Source: Hyphomicrobiales bacterium (GTDB lineage: Bacteria > Pseudomonadota > Alphaproteobacteria > Rhizobiales > Kaistiaceae). From it: a stretch of DNA of 13,463 bases. Where the stretch lies: NCBI GenBank assembly GCA_017305815.1, contig JAFKJZ010000499.1:1-13463 (forward strand), written 5' to 3'. Of this stretch, positions 6,854-13,463 are shown in pieces. The first letter of the stretch is position 1. Each line of letters starts with the position of its first letter. The notes under the pieces are model-generated. The model was not told where the DNA came from. It ran no database searches and worked only from the letters and a program-made list of their open reading frames with translations. Made by a program: the position numbers and the translations under genes.

Positions 6854-8503
6854 ATGCCCGACGTCATCCCCTCCCGTACCGGCGGCCGCCTCATCGTCGA
6901 GGCGCTGGAGGCCAATGGCGTCGAACGCGTCTTCTGCGTGCCCGGCGAGAGCTACCTGGCCGTGCTCGACGCGCTGGCGCGGCACGAAGGCGGCGCGGCC
7001 ATGATGGCCGAGGCCTGGGGCAAGCTCGCCGGCAAGCCGGGCATCTGTTTTGTCACGCGCGGACCGGGAGCGACCAACGCCGCTGCCGGCCTGCATGTGG
7101 CGATGCAGGATTCGACGCCGATGGTCCTGTTCGTCGGCCAGGTCGGCCGTTCGATGCGCGAGCGCGAGGCGTTCCAGGAGATCGACTATCGCCGCATGTT
7201 CGGCGACGTCGTCAAATGGGTGGCGGAGATCGACGAGACGGCGCGGATCCCCGAATTCCTGTCGCGCGCCTTCCAGGTGGCGACGTCGGGCCGGCCCGGC
7301 CCCGTCGTGCTGGCGCTGCCGGAGGACATGCTGCGCGAGAAGACCGCCGTCGCCTCCGTCGGCGCCTCGGAGCCGATCGAGACCTATCCCGGCCTGACCC
7401 AGACGGCGCAATTGCAGAAGCTGCTCTGGAAGGCCGAACGGCCGCTGCTGGTGCTCGGCGGCTCGCGCTGGAGCGACGCGGCCATCGCCTCGATGCAGCG
7501 CTTCGCCGAACGCTTCGACCTGCCGGTCGGCGTCTCGCTGCGCCGCCAGGGCCTGTTCGACCACGAGCATCCGAATTTCGCCGGCGAGGTCGGCATCGCC
7601 ATCAACCCGGCGCTCGCCAAAAGGGTCAGGGAGGCCGACCTGCTGATTCTGGTCGGCGGGCGGATGAGCGAGATGCCTTCCTCCGGCTATACGCTGCTCG
7701 ACATCCCGCAGCCGAAGCAGACGCTGGTGCATGTGCATGGCGGCTCGGACGAGCTCGGCCGGGTCTACCGGCCGGCGCTCGCCGTCAACGCCACGCCGAA
7801 CGGCTTCGCAGCCCAGCTCGAGGCGGTGCATCCGCCCGCGACCATTCCCTGGAGCGCCGAGACGCGCGCCGCCAACAAGGCCTATCGCGACTGGTCGGAC
7901 CCGAAGCCGCGCAATGTCGGCGGCGTCGAGATGGGCGCGGTCATGCGGACGCTGCGCGAAAGGCTCGGCAAGGACGCCATCCTCACCAACGGCGCCGGCA
8001 ACTATGCCAACTGGGTGCACCGCTATCACCGCTTCCGCGGCCCCAATACGCAGCTGGCGCCGACCTCAGGCTCGATGGGCTATGGCGTGCCGGCCGCGGT
8101 CGCCGCCAAGCTGCGCTATCCCGAGCGCACGGTGATCGCCTTTGCCGGCGACGGCTGCTTCCAGATGACGAACAACGAATTCGGCACCGCCGCGCAGGAG
8201 GGCGCCGCCATCCTCGTGATCGTCGTCGACAACAGCATGTACGGCACCATCCGCGCCCATCAGGAGCGCAGCTATCCGGACCGGATCGAGGCGACGAAGC
8301 TCGTCAATCCGGATTTCGCCGCGCTGGCCCGCGCCTATGGCGGCCATGGCGAGACGGTGGAGACGACGGAGGAATTCCTGCCGGCGTTCGAGCGCGCCGC
8401 CGCGAGCGGCAAGCCCGCCATCCTGCATGTGAAGGTCGACCCGCAGGCGATTTCGCCCTCGGCGACAATCGACGAGATCCGGGGCAAAAGCCTGAAAGGC
8501 TAG
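6854..8503 (+). CDS. ThDP-dependent enzyme of the acetolactate synthase superfamily
   Basis: The 549-residue product has the three-domain layout of acetolactate synthase-like enzymes: PYR domain (about 1-165), central domain (about 190-330) and PP domain (about 355-530). Visible are the catalytic glutamate Glu45 (ARHEGGAAMMAEA), FVTRGPGATNA (67-77), and the thiamine diphosphate/magnesium motif GDG (432-434) followed by Asn460 in VVDNSMYGT. The exact reaction cannot be read from the sequence: decarboxylation or carboligation of a 2-keto acid is typical, and no ilvH-like small subunit gene is adjacent, so housekeeping valine synthesis is unlikely. Between LDAL and the catalytic ARHE there are no residues where relatives have about nine (a beta strand). 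The start is ATG 6854 with AAGGA 8 bases upstream. It is divergent from the exported-protein gene and converges on the iron permease with 14 bases between stops. Confidence 0.85.
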   Translation: MPDVIPSRTGGRLIVEALEANGVERVFCVPGESYLAVLDALARHEGGAAMMAEAWGKLAGKPGICFVTRGPGATNAAAGLHVAMQDSTPMVLFVGQVGRSMREREAFQEIDYRRMFGDVVKWVAEIDETARIPEFLSRAFQVATSGRPGPVVLALPEDMLREKTAVASVGASEPIETYPGLTQTAQLQKLLWKAERPLLVLGGSRWSDAAIASMQRFAERFDLPVGVSLRRQGLFDHEHPNFAGEVGIAINPALAKRVREADLLILVGGRMSEMPSSGYTLLDIPQPKQTLVHVHGGSDELGRVYRPALAVNATPNGFAAQLEAVHPPATIPWSAETRAANKAYRDWSDPKPRNVGGVEMGAVMRTLRERLGKDAILTNGAGNYANWVHRYHRFRGPNTQLAPTSGSMGYGVPAAVAAKLRYPERTVIAFAGDGCFQMTNNEFGTAAQEGAAILVIVVDNSMYGTIRAHQERSYPDRIEATKLVNPDFAALARAYGGHGETVETTEEFLPAFERAAASGKPAILHVKVDPQAISPSATIDEIRGKSLKG

Positions 8504-8517
8504 CCAGTTCCGGCGAC

Positions 8518-10203
8518 TCAGGCGAGCGGCCTTCGCCGCTCGCGGGTGCCGGCGCGGGCCAGCAGCGCCACTGGCAGCATGCCGGCGAAGACGATGACCA
8601 GCGCCGCGATCGCGCCGTCCTCATAGGTGCCGCGCGCCGCCTCACCATAGACGTAGGTGGCGAGCGTCTCGAAATTGAACGGCCGGAGCAGCAGCGTCGC
8701 CGGCAGTTCCTTCATGCAGTCGACGAAGACGAGCAGGCCGGCGGCGGCGATCGCCGGTGACAGCAGCGGCATGTGGATGCCGCCGGAAAGCCTCGCCGTG
8801 CCGGCGCCGAGGCTGCGCGCCGCCATGTCGATCGACGGGCTGATGCGGCTGAAGCCCGATTCGATGCCGCCGATCGTGATCGCCTGGAAGCGCAGGCAAT
8901 AGGCCAGCACCAGCGCCGCGCCGGAACTCATCAGGATCAGGCCCGGCGATCGGCCCCAGACACCCTTCACCGCATTGGCGATCCAGTTGTCGAGGCCGGC
9001 GATCGGCACCAGCAGGCCGACGGCGAGCACCGTGCCGGGAATGGCATAGCCGATGCCGGCGAGGCGGATCATGCCGTGCAGCGACTTCCGCCGCGACATC
9101 CGCCCCGCCGTGGCAAGGAACAGGCCGATGGCGATGGTGAGCGCCGCGGCGATGGCGGCGAAGAGGACGCTGTTGCCGGTCCAGAGCCAGAGATGGGCCG
9201 GCAGGCCGCCGAGCGCGATGCGCCGCGCCGCCGAGACGACGAGATAGCTCGCCGGCACGATGAAGCCGAGCAGGATCGGCAGCGCGCAGGCGACGACGGC
9301 AAGGAGCGCCGCGCCGCCCGAGAGCGGCTGCGCCATCGGCTGGGCGTTGCCGCGCGGGGCGGAATAATTCATGCCGCGCCGGCCGAGGCGTTCGAGCAGC
9401 ACGAGGGCGAAGACGATCGCCAGCATGACCAGCGCGATCTGCGCCGCGCCCTCGATCGACGAACGGGTGACCCAGGTCGTGTAGATCGCGACCGTCAGCG
9501 TGCGGACGCCGAGGAATTCCGACGCGCCGATGTCGTTCAACGCCTCCATCAGCGCCAGGCTGACGCCGACGGCGACGGCGGGACGGGCCAGCGGCAGCGC
9601 TACGGTGCGGAAGGCGCGGAAGCGCCCGGCGCCGAGCGTGCGCGAGGCTTCCAGCAGCGAGGCAGACTGCATGACGAACAGCGCCCGCACCGGCAGGTAG
9701 ACATAGGGATAGAGGATCAGGCCGAGCAGCAGGATGGCGCCGCCCAGCGAGCGGATCTCGGGAAACCGCAGGCCGCGCGGATCCGCGATGCCGAAGAGAT
9801 GGCGCAGCCCGGTCTGCAGCGGCCCGACCGGATGCACCACGTCGAGATAGGCGAAGGCCATGACGTAGCTTGGCACCGAGAGCGGCAGGAGCAGCGCCCA
9901 TTCGAACAGGCGTCGGCCGGGAAAGCGATAGGCCGTGACCAGCCATGCCGTACCGATGCCGAGGACGGTGACCAGGATGCCGACGCCGAAGAGGAGCAGC
10001 GCCGTCGTGCGCGCCGCAACCGGCAGGACGTTGGCGATCAGGTGCGGCCAGAGCTCGCCCGAGCCGCGCGAGGCGAAGAAGACGAGGCCGCCGATCGGCG
10101 CCAGCGCCAGCAGGACGAGGATGGCGGAGCCGATCCGCCAGGGCAGGTCCGACCGGGCCGGCGCTGGCCGCGGCGGCTGCATCGCGATGGCGGAATCGCT
10201 CAT
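8518..10203 (-). CDS. fbpB: Ferric iron ABC transporter permease, two fused domains (FbpB type)
   Basis: A 561-residue inner-membrane permease made of two homologous halves, as in FbpB/SfuB/AfuB; other ABC importers normally use two separate subunits. About twelve hydrophobic segments are visible. Each half has an EAA loop that docks the ATPase: EASRTLGAGRFRAF then LPLARPA (about 185-209), and MAARSLGAGTARL then MPLLSPA (about 458-482). It passes ferric iron delivered by the periplasmic binding protein whose gene lies 64 bases upstream. The start is uncertain. ATG 10203 (MSDSAIAMQP) is preferred because a GGGG sits just before it, but an in-frame ATG at 10224 is open; both lie in a perfect hairpin. 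No ATPase gene follows: the next gene is convergent. Iron is inferred from family and neighbour; other substrates (for example thiamine or phosphonate) use similar fused permeases but are less likely here. Confidence 0.9.
   Translation of the reverse strand: MSDSAIAMQPPRPAPARSDLPWRIGSAILVLLALAPIGGLVFFASRGSGELWPHLIANVLPVAARTTALLLFGVGILVTVLGIGTAWLVTAYRFPGRRLFEWALLLPLSVPSYVMAFAYLDVVHPVGPLQTGLRHLFGIADPRGLRFPEIRSLGGAILLLGLILYPYVYLPVRALFVMQSASLLEASRTLGAGRFRAFRTVALPLARPAVAVGVSLALMEALNDIGASEFLGVRTLTVAIYTTWVTRSSIEGAAQIALVMLAIVFALVLLERLGRRGMNYSAPRGNAQPMAQPLSGGAALLAVVACALPILLGFIVPASYLVVSAARRIALGGLPAHLWLWTGNSVLFAAIAAALTIAIGLFLATAGRMSRRKSLHGMIRLAGIGYAIPGTVLAVGLLVPIAGLDNWIANAVKGVWGRSPGLILMSSGAALVLAYCLRFQAITIGGIESGFSRISPSIDMAARSLGAGTARLSGGIHMPLLSPAIAAAGLLVFVDCMKELPATLLLRPFNFETLATYVYGEAARGTYEDGAIAALVIVFAGMLPVALLARAGTRERRRPLA
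8522..8543. terminator. Possible hairpin terminator between the ThDP and permease genes
   Basis: A perfect 9-bp GC-rich stem (8522-8530 with 8535-8543, loop CTTC) begins 19 bases after the ThDP gene stop and overlaps the last codons of the convergent permease gene. There is no T run on the plus strand, so it is at best a weak or factor-assisted terminator for the ThDP gene. It may also simply reflect the Arg-rich permease C-terminus. Confidence 0.3.
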
Positions 10204-10225
10204 GCCCCGGGGGTTCCGGGGCATG
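10201..10225 (-). promoter_or_regulatory. Perfect 10-bp hairpin covering the permease start
   Basis: CATGCCCCGG (10201-10210) and CCGGGGCATG (10216-10225) form a perfect 10-bp stem with a 5-base loop in the 64-bp gap between the binding-protein and permease genes. In the transcript both in-frame ATG codons and the only Shine-Dalgarno-like GGGG are inside the stem. There is no T run, so termination is unlikely. Lower permease translation and protection of the upstream message are the likely effects, which would give more binding protein than permease. The structure is seen directly; its role is inferred. Confidence 0.6.
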
Positions 10226-10267
10226 AGGTATCGCGGCAGAGGCCGATATTTCGGCGCATGCAGGGGA

Positions 10268-11302
10268 TCAGCCGTCGAAGCCGACCACGTCGACCAGTTC
10301 GCTCGCCTGCTTGCGGTCCTTGGCGACCGCCGTCAGCGGCAGCGGATCGACGGTCAGCGTGCCGAGCTCGGCGATGATCGGATCGGGCGCGACGCCGGCG
10401 CGAACCGGATATTCGAAATTCGCCTTGGCGTAGATCTCCTGCGCCGCCGGCGAGACGAGGTATTCCAGCAGCTTGACGGCGTTTTCCTTGTTCGGCGCGT
10501 TCTTGGCGACCGCGGCGCCGGAGACGTTCACATGCGTGCCGGCCTTGTCCTTGAAGGTCGGCAGGATGACGCGGATGGCGTTGCCCCACTCGACCTGCTC
10601 GGGGCCGCCCTTGCCGGAGCGCATCAGACCGACATAGTAGGAATTGGCCACGCCGACGTCGCAGAGATTGGCGAGGATGTCGCGGGCGACGTCGCGGTCG
10701 CCGCCGCCGGCCTTGCGGGCGAGGTTGTCCTTGACGCCGGTGAGCCATTCCTTGGCGGTGTCGGCGCCGTCCTTCGCGATCACGGCGGCGATCAGCGAGG
10801 TGTTGTAGGGGTGCTGGCCCGAACGGATGCAGACCTTGCCCTTGAAGCGCGGGTCGGCGAGATCCTCATAGGTCAGCGTCTCGTCCTGGACGCGGTCCTT
10901 CGAGGCATAAATCACGCGGGCGCGCATCGACAGGCCGTACCACTGACCGTCGGCGTCGCGCAGATTGGCGGGGATCGCCTCCTCCAGCACGGTCGACTTG
11001 ACCGGCTGCGTCAGGCCACGGTCGCTGAGCTCGATCAGGTTGCCGAAATCGACGACGGAGAGCAGGTCGGCCGGAGAGTTCTCGCCTTCGGTGGCGACGC
11101 GCTCGGCGAGGCCTTCCTTGACGAAGATCACATTCGCCTTGATGCTGGTCTCTTTGCTGAAGCTGTCCAGCAGCGGCTGGATCAGGCCCGGCTCGCGGGT
11201 GGTGTAGACGTTCACTTCGCCCGCCGCATGGGCGGAAAGCGTGGTCGTCGCAAGCAGCGCGGCGGCGGCGGCGCCCTGGATCAGGCGGGTCAGGCTAGGC
11301 AT
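10268..11302 (-). CDS. fbpA: Periplasmic ferric iron-binding protein (FbpA/FutA type)
   Basis: The 344-residue solute-binding protein belongs to the ferric-binding cluster of transferrin-like periplasmic proteins. It has a Sec signal (1-26, cut after AHA), then the opening strand EVNVYTTREPGLIQPLL of the mature fold. The adjacent tyrosines in NSYYVGLM (Tyr222-Tyr223) are the characteristic iron ligands, with help expected from Tyr33. The segments VCIRSGQHPYNTSL (157-170) and ILANLCDVGVANSYY (209-223) are typical of the FutA-like branch; Cys158 and Cys214 could form a disulfide. The start is ATG 11302 with GGAG 8 bases upstream. It leads a two-gene operon with the permease gene, and an Irr-box-like site lies 121 bp upstream, consistent with iron regulation. 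The family assignment is firm; ferric iron as ligand is highly likely but inferred. Confidence 0.93.
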   Translation of the reverse strand: MPSLTRLIQGAAAAALLATTTLSAHAAGEVNVYTTREPGLIQPLLDSFSKETSIKANVIFVKEGLAERVATEGENSPADLLSVVDFGNLIELSDRGLTQPVKSTVLEEAIPANLRDADGQWYGLSMRARVIYASKDRVQDETLTYEDLADPRFKGKVCIRSGQHPYNTSLIAAVIAKDGADTAKEWLTGVKDNLARKAGGGDRDVARDILANLCDVGVANSYYVGLMRSGKGGPEQVEWGNAIRVILPTFKDKAGTHVNVSGAAVAKNAPNKENAVKLLEYLVSPAAQEIYAKANFEYPVRAGVAPDPIIAELGTLTVDPLPLTAVAKDRKQASELVDVVGFDG

Positions 11303-11391
11303 AGTGAACTCCGTTCATTGAGGGGGCGGAACCCTGGTCGCCGTCGTTGTTCGGCGACTTCTGCCGGCTGCATCTCATCATCGCGAATAGA

Positions 11392-11397
11392 GGTCAA
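11392..11397 (-). promoter_or_regulatory. Possible -35 box of the iron transporter operon
   Basis: TTGACC on the minus strand, 89 bases upstream of the binding-protein ATG, is a good -35 hexamer. The region 16-18 bases downstream (around 11370-11376) offers only a weak -10 sequence. If real, the Irr box lies about 26 bases further upstream, the usual place for an activator site. Confidence 0.3.
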
Positions 11398-11423
11398 CCG
11401 GCCGTATCGCTTTTGTTCTTCAG

Positions 11424-11440
11424 TTTAGACGAGTTCTAAT
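11424..11440. promoter_or_regulatory. Irr control element (ICE box) candidate
   Basis: TTTAGAC-GAG-TTCTAAT matches the Irr box consensus known from Rhizobiales, TTTAGAA-N3-TTCTAAA, at 12 of 14 defined positions, and both differences are at the ends of half-sites. Irr is the haem-responsive Fur-family regulator of these bacteria. It represses iron-using genes and is associated with activation of uptake genes when iron is low. The site lies 121 bp upstream of the ferric-binding protein gene, its only plausible target here; the rsmE gene upstream ends 109 bp away. The consensus is from memory, and regulation is inferred. Confidence 0.65.
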
Positions 11441-11548
11441 ATGGAATGAATCCAGACGGCGCGCGTTTCTCTTGGCGGAGCAAGACGACGCTTCGATGCA
11501 CTGCTGAAAAGCATCGCGGTCACGATTTCGTGAGCTGTGTATTGCGAC
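11441..11548. other. Gap between rsmE and the Irr box: two short inverted repeats
   Basis: This is the distal half of the 246-bp gap upstream of the iron operon. It holds CGATGC/GCATCG arms (11494-11499 and 11511-11516, 11-base loop) and TCACGA-TT-TCGTGA (11520-11533). Both lie just downstream of the rsmE stop on the minus strand and could help end its transcript, but neither is followed by a T run. No convincing gene was found here. Confidence 0.3.
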
Positions 11549-12322
11549 TTATACAGCGGGACCCGATCCGTCCTCGACCCAGTCGCCCGCGACGGCCTGG
11601 ACCAGCGCCAGCGCGGCGACGGCGGCCGTGTCGGCCCTGAGGATGCGCGGCCCAAGCGGGATCGCGGTGACGAAGGGGAGCGCGTGCAGCGTCTCGCGCT
11701 CTTCCGGCGAGAATCCGCCCTCGGGACCGATCAGCACGGCGAGCGGCCCCTTTGGCAGCGCGCGCAGGATGGAGACCGGATCGGCGCCGGTCTCGTCCTC
11801 GTCGCAAAAGATGATCCGCCGCTCCGGCTCGTCCTTCGGCCAGCGCGCCAGCAAGGCGCTCAACGGCTCCGGGGCGGCGATCTCGGGGATCGACAGCACG
11901 CCGCATTGCTCCGCCGCCTCGATCGCGTTGGCGACGAGCCTGTCATCGTTCAGACGGGTCACCTGAGTGCGGCGGGTGATGACGGGGCGGATCAGTCCCG
12001 CCCCCATCTCGACCGCCTTCTGCACCATGTAGTCGAGCCGCGCCTGCTTGATCGGCGCGAAGAGGTAGTGGAGCGAAGAGGCGGGCGTCTGTTCACGCGC
12101 CTGTTCGTCCGCCCGCAGCACGGCCCCCTTGCGGCCGGCCTCGGCCAGCGTCGCGCGCCATTCGCCGTCGCGACCGTTGAAGATCAGGACCGGGTCGCCC
12201 TCGCGCATGCGGAGCACATTGACGAGATAATTGGTCTGGCCCTTGTCCAGCACGACGCGGGCGCCAGCGTCGAGCGGCGCATCGAGGAACAGGCGTTGGG
12301 TGGTGAAATCATAGCGCGACAT
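11549..12322 (-). CDS. rsmE: 16S rRNA (uracil(1498)-N(3))-methyltransferase
   Basis: RsmE transfers a methyl group from S-adenosylmethionine to N3 of U1498 in the decoding region of 16S rRNA in the 30S subunit. The 257-residue product has an N-terminal PUA-like RNA-binding domain (about 1-75). The C-terminal SPOUT methyltransferase domain carries the knot signatures LIGPEGGFSPEE (197-208) and LGPRILRADTA (223-233), plus the family segments QKAVEMG (101-107) and EAAEQCG (135-141). It is slightly longer than the E. coli protein (243 residues). The start ATG 12322 fits the family N-terminus (RLFLD at residues 10-14), although the ribosome binding site is weak. It is divergent from xseA. Housekeeping; nothing unusual. 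Confidence 0.95.
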   Translation of the reverse strand: MSRYDFTTQRLFLDAPLDAGARVVLDKGQTNYLVNVLRMREGDPVLIFNGRDGEWRATLAEAGRKGAVLRADEQAREQTPASSLHYLFAPIKQARLDYMVQKAVEMGAGLIRPVITRRTQVTRLNDDRLVANAIEAAEQCGVLSIPEIAAPEPLSALLARWPKDEPERRIIFCDEDETGADPVSILRALPKGPLAVLIGPEGGFSPEERETLHALPFVTAIPLGPRILRADTAAVAALALVQAVAGDWVEDGSGPAV

Positions 12323-12457
12323 ACGCTTCGATTACGCAATGCCCCGCCGCGCCGCAAGGTGGCGCGGCTGCCGGCTTGACCGGGGCGGACGGCGGAGGCA
12401 TTCAGGGCCGACAGCTACCCGCCGTCCCTGCGGGAATCATGGAAGGCCGCGACCGAC

Positions 12458-13463
12458 TTGCCCGATCCCGTCCATAACGCCGGCGAGTATTCCGTCTCCG
12501 AAATCTCGATGGCGCTGAAGCGCACCGTCGAGGACGCCTTCGGCTTCGTGCGCGTGCGCGGCGAGATCTCGGGCTATCGCGGGCCGCACTCCTCGGGCCA
12601 TGCCTATTTCGCCCTGAAGGACGACCGCGCCAAGATCGAGGCGGTGATCTGGAAGGGCAATTTCGGCAAGCTGCGCTTCCGCCCGGAAGAAGGCATGGAG
12701 GTCATCGCCACCGGCAAGCTGACCACCTTCCCCGGCTCGTCGAAATACCAGATCGTCATCGAGTCGCTGGAGCCGGCCGGCGTCGGCGCGCTGATGGCGC
12801 TGCTCGAGGAGCGCCGGCGCAAGCTCGCCGCCGAGGGCCTGTTCGATTCCGGGCGCAAGAAGCCGATCCCCTATCTGCCGCGCGTGATCGGCGTCGTGAC
12901 CTCGCCGACCGGCGCGGTCATCCGCGACATCCTGCATCGCCTTGCAGACCGCTTCCCCGTCCGGGTGCTGGTCTGGCCGGTGCGGGTGCAGGGCGAGACC
13001 TCGGCGGCGGAAGTGGCAGCCGCCATCGCCGGCTTCAACGCGTTGGCGCCGGGCGGCGCGATCCCCCGGCCGGACGTGCTAATCGTCGCGCGCGGCGGCG
13101 GCAGCCTCGAGGACCTCTGGGGCTTCAACGAAGAGATCGTGGTGCGCGCGGCGGCGGCCTCGCAGATCCCGCTGATCTCCGCCGTCGGCCACGAGACCGA
13201 CACGACGCTGATCGATTTCGCCTCCGACCTGCGCGCCCCGACGCCGACGGGCGCCGCCGAAATGGCCGTGCCGGTGCGTTCGGAACTGGTCGGAACGGTC
13301 GGCGATCTCGACCGCCGGCTCGATGGCGCCATGCTCCGCCTGATCGAGGGCAGAAAGCGCGAACTGCGGGCAGCGACCCGCGCCCTGCCCCGGCTCGACG
13401 ACCTGCTCGCCATTCCGCGCCGCGCCTTCGACGAGCTCGCCGCCCGCATCGGCCGCGCGCTCG
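12458..13463 (+). CDS. xseA: Exodeoxyribonuclease VII large subunit, 3' end outside window
   Basis: XseA forms exonuclease VII with XseB and degrades single-stranded DNA from both ends. The frame runs off the window after 335 codons; the family is usually about 450-530 residues. Visible are the N-terminal OB-fold (about 10-105, [19 protein letters not shown]) and the catalytic domain. The latter has [15 protein letters not shown] (Asp157), [12 protein letters not shown] (Arg212) and [14 protein letters not shown] (His245, Asp248), which correspond to residues reported as essential in E. coli XseA. In-frame codons go back to a TGA at 12377 with no ATG before the conserved region; the first ATG (12509) would cut the OB-fold. 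I therefore chose TTG 12458, which gives [15 protein letters not shown], a normal-length N-terminus. A GGAAGG lies 11 bases upstream, rather far. A CTTGAC (12375-12380) could be its -35 box. Confidence 0.93.
   Translation, partial: MPDPVHNAGEYSVSEISMALKRTVEDAFGFVRVRGEISGYRGPHSSGHAYFALKDDRAKIEAVIWKGNFGKLRFRPEEGMEVIATGKLTTFPGSSKYQIVIESLEPAGVGALMALLEERRRKLAAEGLFDSGRKKPIPYLPRVIGVVTSPTGAVIRDILHRLADRFPVRVLVWPVRVQGETSAAEVAAAIAGFNALAPGGAIPRPDVLIVARGGGSLEDLWGFNEEIVVRAAAASQIPLISAVGHETDTTLIDFASDLRAPTPTGAAEMAVPVRSELVGTVGDLDRRLDGAMLRLIEGRKRELRAATRALPRLDDLLAIPRRAFDELAARIGRAL

Noticed and set aside
6644..8029. Long minus-strand open frame opposite the ThDP enzyme
   Set aside because: Shadow of the plus-strand coding sequence; it also overlaps the signal peptide region of the exported-protein gene and has no ribosome binding site or domain.
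8773..10377. A 534-codon plus-strand frame opposite the iron permease
   Set aside because: Very polar, Arg/Asp/Gln/Ala-rich translation that is the complement of hydrophobic membrane-segment codons; not a plausible protein.
11446..11640. Possible 64-residue plus-strand gene between the iron operon and rsmE
   Set aside because: It overlaps the rsmE 3' end, its second half is Pro/Arg shadow sequence, there is no ribosome binding site, and the first 37 residues match nothing recognisable.
12338..12370. GC-rich inverted repeat (GCCGCGCC/GGCGCGGC) between rsmE and xseA
   Set aside because: Eight GC-only pairs in very GC-rich DNA, with no T run and no clear position relative to a promoter; not listed as a feature.

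Overview
This 13.5 kb window is GC-rich chromosomal DNA from an alphaproteobacterium, most likely of the order Hyphomicrobiales (Rhizobiales). The evidence is the codon and GC bias, the close match of the XseA and RsmE proteins to that group as I remember it, and an Irr-type iron control element in front of an iron-uptake operon. The genus cannot be fixed from the sequence. There is no rRNA, no complete tRNA, no CRISPR array, no transposase and no phage gene. Ten protein genes fill the window and the largest gap between genes is about 250 bases.

Positions 1-5277 form a carbohydrate section. A GH127-type glycosidase (beta-L-arabinofuranosidase-like; minus strand, 3' end cut off by the window) lies downstream of transaldolase (minus strand, with a strong terminator). 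A GH2 beta-mannosidase is divergent from transaldolase. Neither glycosidase has a signal peptide, so both should act on imported oligosaccharides in the cytoplasm. The gaps between these genes hold several inverted and direct repeats that could be operators. The GH2 gene converges on the next minus-strand gene across a bidirectional hairpin.

Positions 5346-6704 carry two minus-strand genes for exported proteins of unknown role. One is a small YXWGXW-repeat protein with a Tat-like signal. The other is a 309-residue protein with an FG-GAP/calcium-loop-like segment and six cysteines. Divergent from them is a plus-strand ThDP-dependent enzyme of the acetolactate-synthase superfamily (6854-8503). 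It appears to lack about nine residues just before its catalytic glutamate.

Positions 8518-11302 (minus strand) encode a ferric-iron ABC transporter: a periplasmic binding protein and a fused two-domain permease, with no ATPase gene beside them. A 10-bp perfect hairpin sits between the two genes and contains both possible permease start codons. A 12-of-14 match to the Irr control element lies 121 bp upstream of the binding-protein start.

Positions 11549-13463 hold housekeeping genes: rsmE (16S rRNA methyltransferase, minus) and, divergent from it, xseA (exonuclease VII large subunit, plus, cut off by the window, probably starting at TTG). I found no clear evidence of a wholly new system. The points most worth a second look are the Irr box with an ATPase-less iron transporter, the hairpin over the permease start, and the internal deletion in the ThDP enzyme.
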